Origin: an uncultured bacterium | GTDB lineage: Bacteria; Verrucomicrobiota; Lentisphaeria; Victivallales; UBA1829 | Assembly: GCA_900548385.1 (NCBI GenBank) | Contig: URKJ01000030.1 | Location: 1-58,415 of the forward strand | Direction of reading: 5' to 3' | DNA: 58,415 nucleotides | In this document: piece by piece, positions 8,792-17,777 of the stretch | Layout of the letters: every line of letters starts with the position of its first letter | Numbering within the stretch: position 1 is the stretch's first letter | Translations under genes and position numbers: made by a program | Notes under the pieces: generated by a model | Told to the model about the DNA's origin: nothing | Seen by the model: only the letters and a program-made list of their open reading frames with translations | The model's database searches: none

Positions 8792-9736
8792 TTAGTTGGG
8801 AATCCGTTCCATGATGTGGATTTGAGAGAGAAGCGCATTGCAGTCTTCCGGCCGGAATTCCCCGGCTCGTTCTGAAAGACAGCTTGCCGATGCCGCTGCA
8901 AGCGCTGTGCGGAAAGCTTCCGGCAGATCCGCTCCTTTCGCAATGCGGGAGGCGAGAACCGCCGCTGCCGTGTCGCCGGCTCCCAGAGGACTGATGATCC
9001 GCTCCATGTCCGGAAGGGAAAGGGAACCGCTGCGTCCGCGGTCGGTAAAGACGGCGTTTCCGGGACCGTCCGTAATTGCAAACCCGGCGTTCCGCCAGCG
9101 CTTCGACGCATATTCAAGCGCCCGTGAGAGCCGGTCGCATTCCGTGAGGCGGAGAAACTCCTCCCGGTTCACTTTCAGGATTATCCGTCCGGGAAGGTCC
9201 AGAACAGGTACGATGCCTTTCACTGCATCCGCCAGCACAGGAACTCCGGCGGCGGTTGCGATTCCGGCGGCTTTTTCATAAAGAGCGGGATCCGTACCGT
9301 CCGGCAGGCTTCCGGCGATCGCGAACAGCGATGCGTTCCCGAGCTTTGCTTTCAGACGGTCCAGAAATTCCTCCGCCTCGTCCGGTTCGATCTTGCCGGA
9401 GGGTTCGATCAGCTCCGTCATGCTGCCGTCCGTACTGTCCAGACAGGTTATGCAGCAGCGGGTTTCCGCCTGTGTCTCGATCGTTTCATGCCGGATTCCC
9501 TCCGCATCCAGTGCGCCGCACAGCCGTTTTCCGTTCACCCCCCCCCCGGCGAATTGGAACAGAACCGTTTCCGCTTCGCCGAAACACGAGGCCGCCCGGC
9601 AGAAATTGACTCCTTTGCCTCCCGGATAGGCATTCATCCGCTCCGCCCGGCAGACCCCGTTTTTGCGCAGCCCGGAAAAGCGCAGAGTCTTCTGCCATGC
9701 CGGGTTTGCGCCCATGACGATGATTGTGTTTTTCAT
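8792..9736 (-). CDS. PfkB-family sugar-phosphate kinase (1-phosphofructokinase/tagatose-6-phosphate kinase type)
   Basis: A 314-residue ribokinase-fold kinase. The substrate-binding PGGKGVNFCRAA is at about residues 37-48 and the catalytic SPLGAGDTAAA lies in the C-terminal third with the base aspartate present. The start MGANPAWQKTL and overall length match the FruK/LacC/Pfk-2 branch, which phosphorylates ketose monophosphates to bisphosphates in the cytoplasm. Its ATG overlaps the stop of the upstream dehydrogenase fusion by 4 bases (ATGA) and has GGAGG upstream, so translation is coupled. Divergent control by the DeoR protein at 12326 is likely. The exact sugar is unknown. Confidence 0.85.
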   Translation of the reverse strand: MKNTIIVMGANPAWQKTLRFSGLRKNGVCRAERMNAYPGGKGVNFCRAASCFGEAETVLFQFAGGGVNGKRLCGALDAEGIRHETIETQAETRCCITCLDSTDGSMTELIEPSGKIEPDEAEEFLDRLKAKLGNASLFAIAGSLPDGTDPALYEKAAGIATAAGVPVLADAVKGIVPVLDLPGRIILKVNREEFLRLTECDRLSRALEYASKRWRNAGFAITDGPGNAVFTDRGRSGSLSLPDMERIISPLGAGDTAAAVLASRIAKGADLPEAFRTALAAASASCLSERAGEFRPEDCNALLSQIHIMERIPN

Positions 9737-12129
9737 GCTTCCCTCCAGCGTTTTTTCAAATACCGCTCCGTTTCGGCGGTATAACCGTGTGTGTCAAACG
9801 TGGCGGCGAGTTCCGGCTCCATGTGCGCCGGATCGAACGGCGTCAGCGGCAGATCAAGGCAGTCCGGGAGGACGACGATTTTTCCCGGATAAGTCCCCGC
9901 AGCGACTGCTTTCAAGCCTTCTTTCGCCGCCCGGAACCCGGCGACCGCCGCCAGTGCGCTCTGCGGCTCAAAGTCATGCCGTTCCGCCGCAAGAAGCGCA
10001 TCTTTCATATCCTGCGTGGAACTGCCCGATGAGCCGGTGAAGCGGATTCCGCCGCGGATAATCCTGCCGATGGGGATCCGCGCTGTCTCACCCGCGGGGA
10101 TTCCGGCAAATACATTGATCAGTCCGTCATCCGCCAAATGCGGAAGCGCCTGATCGACCACCTTTGCGGAAGGTACCAGAATGACAATGTCGTCAAAGCC
10201 GTGCGGAGCGAAATTCTCCAGTTCCCGCTTGAATTCCCCGTTCGTCATGGTTCCCGGGTTGAGAAATTCAAGAGTGATATTCCGTTCTTCGGCTTGTTTT
10301 GCGAGTTTGGCGCGGAGATGTTCAATCCGTTCCGCATCCATGTCGCTGACGAGTATTTTTGAGGGGGAGCCGGACGAGAGAATTGCGAGTTCCACATGCA
10401 TCTGTCCCATCGCTCCGGCGCCGCCCGGAAACCATACGGCGCCGCCTTTGCGGAGCCCCTGCCGGCGCGGTGTTGTATAGGCGGCATCCAGCGTTCGCTC
10501 CGTTGTTCCCTGATAAAACCGGTTTTTATAATGAAGCGCTCCGACGTCAACAGCCCATTCTTCCGTTCCGCAGTCTCCGGAAAAGCTGATAACCGCATGA
10601 TCGCCTGCAAGAGCAAGCGCCTGTTCGCCGATCGCTTTATCTTTCAGGTCGAGACAGACAATGTCATCGAACGTCTCTCCGGAAGGAAGCTCTTTTGAAC
10701 AGATAATCGGTATTCCGAGTTCGTTTTCAAGAGACCGGACCGCGTTCTCCGGGAAGTTAACCGCGACAACCCGTTTTTGTCCGTGGAACAATTTTCCCGC
10801 CCGATAGACCGCCGGATTTCCCGGTTCTGTGACCAGCAGGAGCGTCCCTTCTTCTTTCGGCGCGGTACGGTGCGGAATGTTGTATGCCGCGCGGACGCAG
10901 GTCCAGGGTTCCAGCAGGGCGGCGGCGAGAGAGGAAAGATTGTCGGGACACGGAAGCAGATAGCTTTCCGTTTCGCCTTTCCAGACGCGGCTGTCGATGA
11001 TGGAGTATTGTGTGAGACCGCCGTCCATGCCGTAGCCGTAGGCACAGCTTCTGCCGTTGACATAGATGTCGCACTGGATGAGGAAGCGCTGTCCGGGTGC
11101 ATATTTGAGAGGGACCGCGGAGCCTGTTTTAAGAATCGTCAGGACCGCTTCATGCCCGACGATCAGCGGATGTCCGGCAAGGTCTTTGTTCCAGAGTTTC
11201 GGATGGGAACCGCCGGCGCGGATGATTTTGATGTCCGAAAAACAGAGCCCGATCGCTTCGACTTTTGTCAGAATTTCATCCTCTTTCAGCGGGCGGACCG
11301 GCAGTTCGACAGGAGCGTCGCCGTCGCCGAAATTTTCGAGTCCGGAACCGTACAGTCTCCATGCGAGAGTCTTTTGCGGAACAGGGAGAGGGCGCAAGCC
11401 GCGTTCTCGGAGCAGGGGCATGATGACGTCGGGTGCATCGGTGGTAATCGTATCAAGATCGAACGGCAGAATCCGTTCCAGGTCTTCCGGGGTATTGACC
11501 GGAACCGTGTCGACTTCCATATTCAGAGAGTGGAAAAATTCCACGTTTTCGCGTGTCAGCTTATTGGGAAACAGGCAAACCCGCATGGTGAGATCATAAA
11601 TATCCGGCTCCTTGACGGCATAATTTTCCATCGGAAAACCCTGAACGCGCAGTTCCGGCTCAAGGGAATGCACATATTTCAGCTGATTTGCGTAGAGTGA
11701 AAGAACGATGGTACGGTTCTGTATATTCCTGCGGCGGATCTCGTCGAGAACCTGCTCCGTGCATCGGTGGTCGTCTTCCTTGAGTTCGACGAGGATTTGC
11801 AGACCGGGTTCGGACTCTGCGAGGATCAGATCCAGAACTTCTTCCAGAGTCGGGATCTGCGTGCCGCGGAATTGTTCTCCTTTCCAGGAACCGAAGTCGA
11901 GAGCTTTCAGTTCCTCAAGAGTATGGTCGTGAACCATTCCCGTGCCGCTACTGCACCGTTCAAGAGTCGAATCGTGCGTAATGACCAGTTTCCCGTCGCG
12001 GGTCGGATGGACGTCGAATTCGATTGCATCCACGCCGAGTTTGATTGCTTTGCGAAATCCCTCCAGTGTATTTTCCGGATAAAGAGAACGGCATCCCCGG
12101 TGCGCCACAACATGAAATGTACGAGACAT
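9733..12129 (-). CDS. Fusion: glycerophosphodiester phosphodiesterase-like domain + zinc-type (MDR) dehydrogenase
   Basis: A 798-residue two-domain protein. Residues 1 to about 245 are a GDPD barrel: VVAHRGCRSLYPENTLEGF, the metal ligands in IEFDVHPTRDGKLVITHD, and VELKEDD. From about 260 on it is a medium-chain dehydrogenase resembling the L-sorbose-1-phosphate reductase/YggP group, with catalytic zinc ligands in IGLCFSD and GHEAV. Two nucleotide-binding-like regions occur, a degenerate one (LLLVTEPGNPAV) and a good one (FPGGAGAMGQM). The classical structural-zinc cysteine cluster is absent. GGAGG precedes the ATG by 9 bases. It is first in an operon with a PfkB kinase, pseudopilin and glycosidase. 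The fusion is in frame without internal stops; its joint reaction is unknown. Confidence 0.85.
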   Translation of the reverse strand: MSRTFHVVAHRGCRSLYPENTLEGFRKAIKLGVDAIEFDVHPTRDGKLVITHDSTLERCSSGTGMVHDHTLEELKALDFGSWKGEQFRGTQIPTLEEVLDLILAESEPGLQILVELKEDDHRCTEQVLDEIRRRNIQNRTIVLSLYANQLKYVHSLEPELRVQGFPMENYAVKEPDIYDLTMRVCLFPNKLTRENVEFFHSLNMEVDTVPVNTPEDLERILPFDLDTITTDAPDVIMPLLRERGLRPLPVPQKTLAWRLYGSGLENFGDGDAPVELPVRPLKEDEILTKVEAIGLCFSDIKIIRAGGSHPKLWNKDLAGHPLIVGHEAVLTILKTGSAVPLKYAPGQRFLIQCDIYVNGRSCAYGYGMDGGLTQYSIIDSRVWKGETESYLLPCPDNLSSLAAALLEPWTCVRAAYNIPHRTAPKEEGTLLLVTEPGNPAVYRAGKLFHGQKRVVAVNFPENAVRSLENELGIPIICSKELPSGETFDDIVCLDLKDKAIGEQALALAGDHAVISFSGDCGTEEWAVDVGALHYKNRFYQGTTERTLDAAYTTPRRQGLRKGGAVWFPGGAGAMGQMHVELAILSSGSPSKILVSDMDAERIEHLRAKLAKQAEERNITLEFLNPGTMTNGEFKRELENFAPHGFDDIVILVPSAKVVDQALPHLADDGLINVFAGIPAGETARIPIGRIIRGGIRFTGSSGSSTQDMKDALLAAERHDFEPQSALAAVAGFRAAKEGLKAVAAGTYPGKIVVLPDCLDLPLTPFDPAHMEPELAATFDTHGYTAETERYLKKRWREA

Positions 12130-12325
12130 AAGAAATCAATCCTCCTCATTGTTTTTTGTCGCGGAAACCATACAGGTTCGTCCGGAGGCTTTCAAACGGA
12201 ATTTTGAAAATAGAATGAAAAATGGATTAAATGCTCAATTCCTGTGAACAAATAATCATAATTTGTTGATTTTCTGAAAAAATGAAGTATTGTACGAAAA
12301 AAGAAGAGCGGAAGGATTCTATTTT

Positions 12326-13120
12326 ATGAAACAGGATACAGACCGGAAAATACTGGAGCTGTTGAATACGGAACATGTGCTTTCCGCCCGTGACGCAGTG
12401 GAACGTCTCGGTGTGAGCGGAGCATCGGTTCGGCGCAGTTTCAAACGCCTGTCGGATCTGGGCGAAGTGCGGCGGGTACACGGCGGAATCGAAGAATTGA
12501 ACAGGGGAATGGACCCTGCTTATCCGTTTTTCCTGCGAATGCAATGGTTTACAAGGGAAAAAGAGGCTCTGGCGCGTCGGACGGCTCTGCTTTTGAAGGG
12601 ATGTCGTTCCGTATTTATTGACGGCGGTACGACAACCGCGCATCTGGGGATGATTCTGAATGATCCGGGACTGCGGATTATCACGAATTCTCTTGCCCTT
12701 AATGATATTATTACGCGGAGCTGCGGAACGGAAAACGGTCCGGAAGTGATTCTGACCGGGGGACGCGTCAACCGCAAATCTGCGATTCTGATCGGTTCGG
12801 AAGCCGTGGAGACGATCGGACATTTCCATGCGGATGCCGCCGTTATTTCCGGGAGCGCGATAGATGACCATTCTCTTTATGACAATATGGAGGAAGCCGC
12901 GTTCATCCAGCGGAAGATGATTGAGAACTCCGACCGTGTTCTGATCGTGGCGGATGCCAGCAAGTTTGGAAAGCAGGCTCCTTCACGCGTCGTTCCGGTG
13001 GAGGAGCTTTCGCTGATTGTGACGAATTTCATTTCGGAAAATTACCGTGTTGTTCAACGGATGATGCAGAAAGGGATCCGCTTCGAGTTCGTCCAGCCGC
13101 AGGAAGTCGTTGCAGGATAA
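12326..13120 (+). CDS. DeoR-family transcriptional regulator
   Basis: A 264-residue DeoR regulator. The N-terminal winged helix-turn-helix contains SARDAVERLGVSGASVRRSFKRL and the family wing VRRVHGG. The sensor domain has FIDGGTTTAHLG, LTGGRVN and the C-terminal DASKFGK, typical of sugar-phosphate isomerase-like sensor folds. DeoR proteins usually repress until a phosphorylated sugar binds. I chose the ATG at 12326 because GGAAGG lies 10 bases upstream; a TTG 36 bases earlier is a weaker alternative. It is divergent from the four-gene operon 12129-4686 and is the obvious candidate regulator of it. Confidence 0.9.
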   Translation: MKQDTDRKILELLNTEHVLSARDAVERLGVSGASVRRSFKRLSDLGEVRRVHGGIEELNRGMDPAYPFFLRMQWFTREKEALARRTALLLKGCRSVFIDGGTTTAHLGMILNDPGLRIITNSLALNDIITRSCGTENGPEVILTGGRVNRKSAILIGSEAVETIGHFHADAAVISGSAIDDHSLYDNMEEAAFIQRKMIENSDRVLIVADASKFGKQAPSRVVPVEELSLIVTNFISENYRVVQRMMQKGIRFEFVQPQEVVAG

Positions 13121-13189
13121 AACGTTTCTGCCGATGGAATCATACGGGCTGCCGGAGCGGATCCCTTTGAATATTTGAGCGCGTTTGCG

Positions 13190-15367
13190 TTATTCCCGGA
13201 CTAATTCATAGGCCAGAGTGTTGGTGCTGGTGTCTGTACTGATTTGGAATGTCAATATATTTCCTGTCATTTTCAGGGGAAGTTTCATGATCCGGTTGCC
13301 TGAAAGATCCAGAGCGTACAAATGGCTCTTTCTTTTTTCTGCAAGTTTCAGCCGTATATCAGCACTGCCCTTCCGTACAAGCAGAGGATATTTTCCATAG
13401 GTATATTGGCAGAGTCCCCGGTGGTCCGGATTTTTTGACGGAAGGGAAATCCATGGGTAGAATGACAGGTTGTAACGTTCTTTCCGGGGATCGGTCAGGG
13501 TCAGTTTTTGATCCCTTGCTTTGACGTCCGTCATATAAATCAACAGGATCCGGTGGCTGTCTTTCAACATTTTGCCGTCCAGAGATGTGGCGAACACTGT
13601 GGAAAAACAGGTGTTGTTACGGACTTCAAGCAGCTTTCCCTGATTGGAGTCGGACTCTTGTACAAGTCCCTCGCTTCGGGGGGTGATGACTCGGAACTCC
13701 TTTTTCTGCGGGGATAATTGTATCTCTCCTGTGGAGGACGTTATGATGCCGTTCCGGATCAATTTTTTTTCTTTCAAAAGACGCAGATCATCCCCGTTGA
13801 ATGTGTTTGCCGTAAGATTTTTTATTGAAAACTCATTTTCCCTGTTTTGGGGAGAATCTGTCAGTTGTATTCCCAGTTTTCGTACAGTTCCGAGAGCGAT
13901 GAATTCCCGCGGAATGAATGATTTCAGGCGTTTTTCTCCATAGGCGTGGCAGGCGAGTGCATCCTGATTTTCCCAGAGTTTTTTGGATAGGTTGAGTGTG
14001 AATGTTTGATCGGAGGAACGGACGTCACCACGTCCGAACAAACATGCGAGAATATAATTGTTCATTCGTTCGATTGGGTCCGTAAACACACTGAAGAAAT
14101 TGGGAAGTTTCCTGCTGTCAGTTTGCAGTCCCCCCCATTTCCGGAAATAGGCAATGGGGCTGAATATGAAGATCCCATCATAATCCTGCAATCCGGCAAA
14201 GGCTCCGCCGACAACGCCGCCTTCCGATCGGTACATATTTGGCGAGCAGTATTTCCATTCCGTAATCAGGGCAGGCATGCCGAATGGACGCTCCGACGCA
14301 GGTAAAATATGGCTCATTACGAAGTTTTCCATACTTGAGCGGTTGTGAAACCTGAACGGCGCTTTAAAACCGGGAGATACCACCGGATGATCGTAATACC
14401 AGTGCATGTCATAATAATCCTGCCGGCTGCGCGGTAAGGCAAGTATAAAGTGGTGCTTGTTCGATAAATGCCCGATTGGAACCGTTACGCCGATGTTTTT
14501 CAATTCGTTTTTATACCAGTTGTACACGTCAACGCCCAGGTCCATCATGAAATGAGTCCAAAGTTCCTGCGATGGTTTTTCCGTAAATGTCCTGTTGTTT
14601 TTTTTGCACCATGTTCTGAATGCGGCATTTAGCGGTTCCCGCAGAGTTTCGAGGTAGGAATTATAGCGGAGAACTGGATGAATCAGAAATGGTTCGTTGA
14701 TCAGTCCGACCGTAATCAATGCGGGATCTTCGGCAAGAGACATTCCTGTATAGGGATTTTTTGTCGCCAGAATTGTTTTTGCAAATTCGATCATATTCCG
14801 CTTTGCAGCCGGATCAATCAGAGCCATGCATTTCGCCTGAAATGTGCTTTTGCATGGGTATCCAAGTCCATTCAGTCTTTTGGTGTAAAGATCCAATGTG
14901 ATATACATCCCCATCTTTTTGAATGCTGCGAAAGTTTTGAAAAAACGGTCGAGATTTTTCTTGTTGAACCGGAGTTCTGTTCCGGGTTCCACCAGCAGTT
15001 CATCAAAATGATGAAAGCGGATAGCATTGTAACCGAGAGCTTTCATGCGGGCGGGATAGTAAGCGAGTTCTTCGTCTGTCATCACGCAACCTTCATCGCA
15101 GACGTTTCCCCCGAAAAAGCGGACCGGACGGTCCGGCTGTTTTTCAAAAACAAATTTTCCATTCCGGACGGTCAGTTTTCCCTTTGCGCCGGCCGGCGCG
15201 TCACCGGAAAATCCGGAAAAATCAAGAGCGCTTCCGCTTTTGATATTATATTCGAACCGGAACGTCTTCCAATCCGCTCCCTCGCGGAAATTCAGGGCTT
15301 CTTCCGGAGTGGAGCAGAAAACGGGAAATGTGAGAAAAATAACGAGTAAGCCTATTGCGGTTTTCAT
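13190..15367 (-). CDS. Secreted GH-A clan glycosidase (GH5-like), paralogue of the 4686 gene
   Basis: A 725-residue exported glycosidase with signal peptide (LLVIFLTFPVFCS). After a short N-terminal segment the barrel begins at VRFFGGNVCDEG and FHHFDELLV. The probable acid/base glutamate is in VGLINEPFL and the nucleophile in ALITEWKYCSPN. A C-terminal sandwich contains LLVRKGSA and ends TLAYELVRE, closely matching the end of the protein encoded at 4686. It lacks the long N-terminal sandwich domains of that paralogue. It is the last gene of a three-gene operon (GH39-like, pseudopilin, this gene; gaps 17 and 10 bases) and probably answers to the divergent LacI regulator at 17778. Confidence 0.78.
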   Translation of the reverse strand: MKTAIGLLVIFLTFPVFCSTPEEALNFREGADWKTFRFEYNIKSGSALDFSGFSGDAPAGAKGKLTVRNGKFVFEKQPDRPVRFFGGNVCDEGCVMTDEELAYYPARMKALGYNAIRFHHFDELLVEPGTELRFNKKNLDRFFKTFAAFKKMGMYITLDLYTKRLNGLGYPCKSTFQAKCMALIDPAAKRNMIEFAKTILATKNPYTGMSLAEDPALITVGLINEPFLIHPVLRYNSYLETLREPLNAAFRTWCKKNNRTFTEKPSQELWTHFMMDLGVDVYNWYKNELKNIGVTVPIGHLSNKHHFILALPRSRQDYYDMHWYYDHPVVSPGFKAPFRFHNRSSMENFVMSHILPASERPFGMPALITEWKYCSPNMYRSEGGVVGGAFAGLQDYDGIFIFSPIAYFRKWGGLQTDSRKLPNFFSVFTDPIERMNNYILACLFGRGDVRSSDQTFTLNLSKKLWENQDALACHAYGEKRLKSFIPREFIALGTVRKLGIQLTDSPQNRENEFSIKNLTANTFNGDDLRLLKEKKLIRNGIITSSTGEIQLSPQKKEFRVITPRSEGLVQESDSNQGKLLEVRNNTCFSTVFATSLDGKMLKDSHRILLIYMTDVKARDQKLTLTDPRKERYNLSFYPWISLPSKNPDHRGLCQYTYGKYPLLVRKGSADIRLKLAEKRKSHLYALDLSGNRIMKLPLKMTGNILTFQISTDTSTNTLAYELVRE

Positions 15368-15377
15368 AGTTTTGTCC

Positions 15378-16115
15378 TTAAAGTTCGTTGCAGTTCATAT
15401 CATAAATCTTTGAGTCTTTTCCGTTGCATGCCGTCCGAAGCGCAGCTATTCCGAGTGACCGGACGCTGTTGTCGAGCATCATGGCGTTTGCCTGCAGGCT
15501 ATGTCGTGCGGAGACCGCGTTCTGTGCGGTTCCCCAATAACACGATTGTCGTTTGCCGTTCGTGAAAACGGTATCCGCCAGGAGCATCGTGTTGCCTGGA
15601 CTTTTCGCTGGGACCCAGTCTGTGGCTTTTTTGCCGATCGAGCTCAGACGGACAAAAACATTGGTATTCCATGCCCCTCCCAACCAGTTGCTTAATCCGT
15701 ATGTGGCAGCATATCCTACAAACTCGGTTGTTGTGCAATTAACTCTGGGATAGGACGGGCAGGAATATGTCTCGTAGGCCCGTAGATTTCCCCAAAGCTC
15801 AGTTTTTTCCTTGCCTTCCACAAACATAATAAGCCGTCTGGCCCAAGTCATGAGAGAGTCGAAATCATCAAAATTTCCGCCGGTGTACAGTCCATTATCC
15901 CTGTGTGCCGTTGGCGGGGGAATCCAGTCGTCGAATGCATTGCAGTACATCATCATATATGTTCCGCTCTGTTTCAGATTTGATACACACTGGATTGATT
16001 CCGCCTTTTTGCGAACCGAATTCAGCGCAGGCAGCAGCAGTGCACACAGGATAGTGATTACGGATATTACGATGAGGAGTTCTAGAATCGTGAATTGGTG
16101 AATCTGTTTTTTCAT
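15378..16115 (-). CDS. Pseudopilin, C-terminal motif altered to H-X9-DN
   Basis: A 245-residue pseudopilin. The prepilin helix FTILELLIVISVITILCALLLPAL is preceded by glutamine, not glycine; glutamate 5 is kept. The C-terminal motif reads HSLQANAMMLDN, so the second glycine of the usual H-X9-DG is replaced by asparagine. There are several cysteines (QCVSNL, SCPSYP) that may form disulfides in the periplasmic domain. It sits between two glycosidase genes with gaps of 17 and 10 bases and must be co-transcribed. A role in secreting or displaying the neighbouring enzymes is inferred from context only. Confidence 0.86.
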   Translation of the reverse strand: MKKQIHQFTILELLIVISVITILCALLLPALNSVRKKAESIQCVSNLKQSGTYMMMYCNAFDDWIPPPTAHRDNGLYTGGNFDDFDSLMTWARRLIMFVEGKEKTELWGNLRAYETYSCPSYPRVNCTTTEFVGYAATYGLSNWLGGAWNTNVFVRLSSIGKKATDWVPAKSPGNTMLLADTVFTNGKRQSCYWGTAQNAVSARHSLQANAMMLDNSVRSLGIAALRTACNGKDSKIYDMNCNEL

Positions 16116-16132
16116 TTTCCCATCCCATCCAT

Positions 16133-17623
16133 TTATGAGTTGAATATGGTTTTATAATCCGCCAGAAACAATGGATAATCCGCGCAGACAAGATCCGCCA
16201 TGAAGGAGCTGTGCATGGATGTCTGATGTTTTTTCACCCGGTAGACGTTCAGCCGGAGAGGATCGACGATGACGGGATCTGTAAATCCGTCTTCCGGGAG
16301 CAGTGCGGTTTTTGCATAAAAAAGGAACGGCTCGGCGCTTATGGTTTCCCGTTCCGCCACATACCATGCGAAGATCGGGGAGCCCTTTTTCCGGAATGCG
16401 AAAGTCTGCATTGCATTTAAAGCCATTACGCTTGAATTTCTCGCAAGATGGCACGGAACCGGAATCAATGCCAGATCGTCGGCAGGTTCTATGTCTTCAA
16501 ACAATGTCGCAATGGCACGGATTGCAGAACATGCCAGTTTCGGACCTCCTCCGTTTGCGTGGATGATCCCGAACAGCGAATCGGAACCGTCATGCCAGTA
16601 GGCTTTCAAATCGGAGGCGCAGTAAATACTTGATACCCGGCATCCGAGACCGACATCTGTAACCAGTCTGCGTGCAATGGATTTCGCCTGTGTATATTCT
16701 GTCGCGCCGAATGACGGGTGCTGTGATTCCATTCCGGATACCGCTCCGCCTTCTCCCATCCAGAGCTCCCGTGGATGCATGATATTCCGAAACACGTTCA
16801 GCCGGACGCTGTCAAACGCCTGATTGAAATTTTTATACATATGAACTGACGCGATGTCTATAAGACTGTTCAGTCCGTTGAGTGCGGCTTCCCGCTGGTA
16901 ATTGCTGTCCAGATCGGTATGGCAGCTGATAATTTTTGCATCGGGCAGGACTGCCCGGATTGCGTTCCCGGTTCGGCGCACCAACTCCACATAGTCTGCC
17001 GCGCATCGTTTCATCCGTTCGTCAGAGGATACTTCCGGATAAGGAGGAAGACCGTGAAATCTCCAGAAATTGCTTATTCCGCTTGGTTCATTCCAGATTT
17101 CATAATGATGTACGCGGGAACCGAAGTGCCGCGCAATTTCCTGAGCGAAGGCGAGAAATGCCTCCGTAGCCCGTTCTCCATGATAAAGAGGAACTTCACC
17201 GACACAGCCGCGCAGATGTCCGGGAATTTGCTTCCCCGGATTTTCCCGGATGAACTCTTGCAGCTGAGGATTCGGTGTGTAAAGCGGATTTCCGAAAGAG
17301 ACGCTGAACCAGGGCTGGATTCCGCGTTTCAGCAGGTTGTCTGTAATGGAATCCAGCCATTCAAAATTATAAACACCCTCTTCTTTTTCACATTTGAGCC
17401 ACCCTGTTTGCACCCTTGCCCACTTTACGCCTGTTTTCTCCAGCAGATCATAAACATGTTCTGGATTGAAGGTGTCGCGATCCAGAGTTTCCATTCCAAT
17501 TCCAACCGGCGAGGCGCTGATTTCCCTGCTCGTTTTCAGTGGAAGGGAGGCAACCCGTTCGAAATTATCATATCCGTAGAACGGATCCGGTGTGCCATCA
17601 TGGCGATATTGATTTACAGCCAT
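16133..17623 (-). CDS. GH39-like glycosidase without signal peptide
   Basis: A 496-residue GH-A clan enzyme. The barrel holds WARVQTGWL, the acid/base motif HYEIWNEPSG and a probable nucleophile in ELWMGEGGAVSG. GH39 enzymes are typically beta-xylosidases or alpha-L-iduronidases. No signal peptide is visible with the start at 17623 (MAVNQYRHDG), chosen because GGAAG lies just upstream; an open extension of 77 codons is not supported because it would run past the promoter at 17655-17682 and into the divergent LacI gene. The enzyme thus appears cytoplasmic, unlike its operon partner at 13190. It is the first gene of a three-gene operon divergent from a LacI regulator. Confidence 0.75.
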   Translation of the reverse strand: MAVNQYRHDGTPDPFYGYDNFERVASLPLKTSREISASPVGIGMETLDRDTFNPEHVYDLLEKTGVKWARVQTGWLKCEKEEGVYNFEWLDSITDNLLKRGIQPWFSVSFGNPLYTPNPQLQEFIRENPGKQIPGHLRGCVGEVPLYHGERATEAFLAFAQEIARHFGSRVHHYEIWNEPSGISNFWRFHGLPPYPEVSSDERMKRCAADYVELVRRTGNAIRAVLPDAKIISCHTDLDSNYQREAALNGLNSLIDIASVHMYKNFNQAFDSVRLNVFRNIMHPRELWMGEGGAVSGMESQHPSFGATEYTQAKSIARRLVTDVGLGCRVSSIYCASDLKAYWHDGSDSLFGIIHANGGGPKLACSAIRAIATLFEDIEPADDLALIPVPCHLARNSSVMALNAMQTFAFRKKGSPIFAWYVAERETISAEPFLFYAKTALLPEDGFTDPVIVDPLRLNVYRVKKHQTSMHSSFMADLVCADYPLFLADYKTIFNS

Positions 17624-17654
17624 TTCATTCTTCCTTTCTTTTTTTGTTATATTA

Positions 17655-17682
17655 ATTATACTATAAAACGCTAAAATCGCAA
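17655..17682 (-). promoter_or_regulatory. Promoter of the GH39-like operon
   Basis: On the minus strand TTGCGA (17682-17677), a 16-base spacer and a perfect TATAAT (17660-17655) precede the gene starting at 17623. The spacer holds TTTTAGCGTTTT, a partly symmetric sequence around GCG that could be the LacI operator. Confidence 0.55.
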
Positions 17683-17728
17683 GAGGTAAAACCGGGGAAT
17701 CGGATGGGACATTATGGGACAGTGCGGT

Positions 17729-17757
17729 TTGACATTTGTTAAAAGGGAGTGTATTTT
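17729..17757 (+). promoter_or_regulatory. Promoter of the LacI-type regulator
   Basis: A perfect TTGACA (17729-17734), 17-base spacer and TATTTT (17752-17757) lie 20 bases upstream of the ATG at 17778, leaving a very short leader. Confidence 0.55.
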
Positions 17758-17777
17758 TAAGAAAATGAGGTGTGTTA

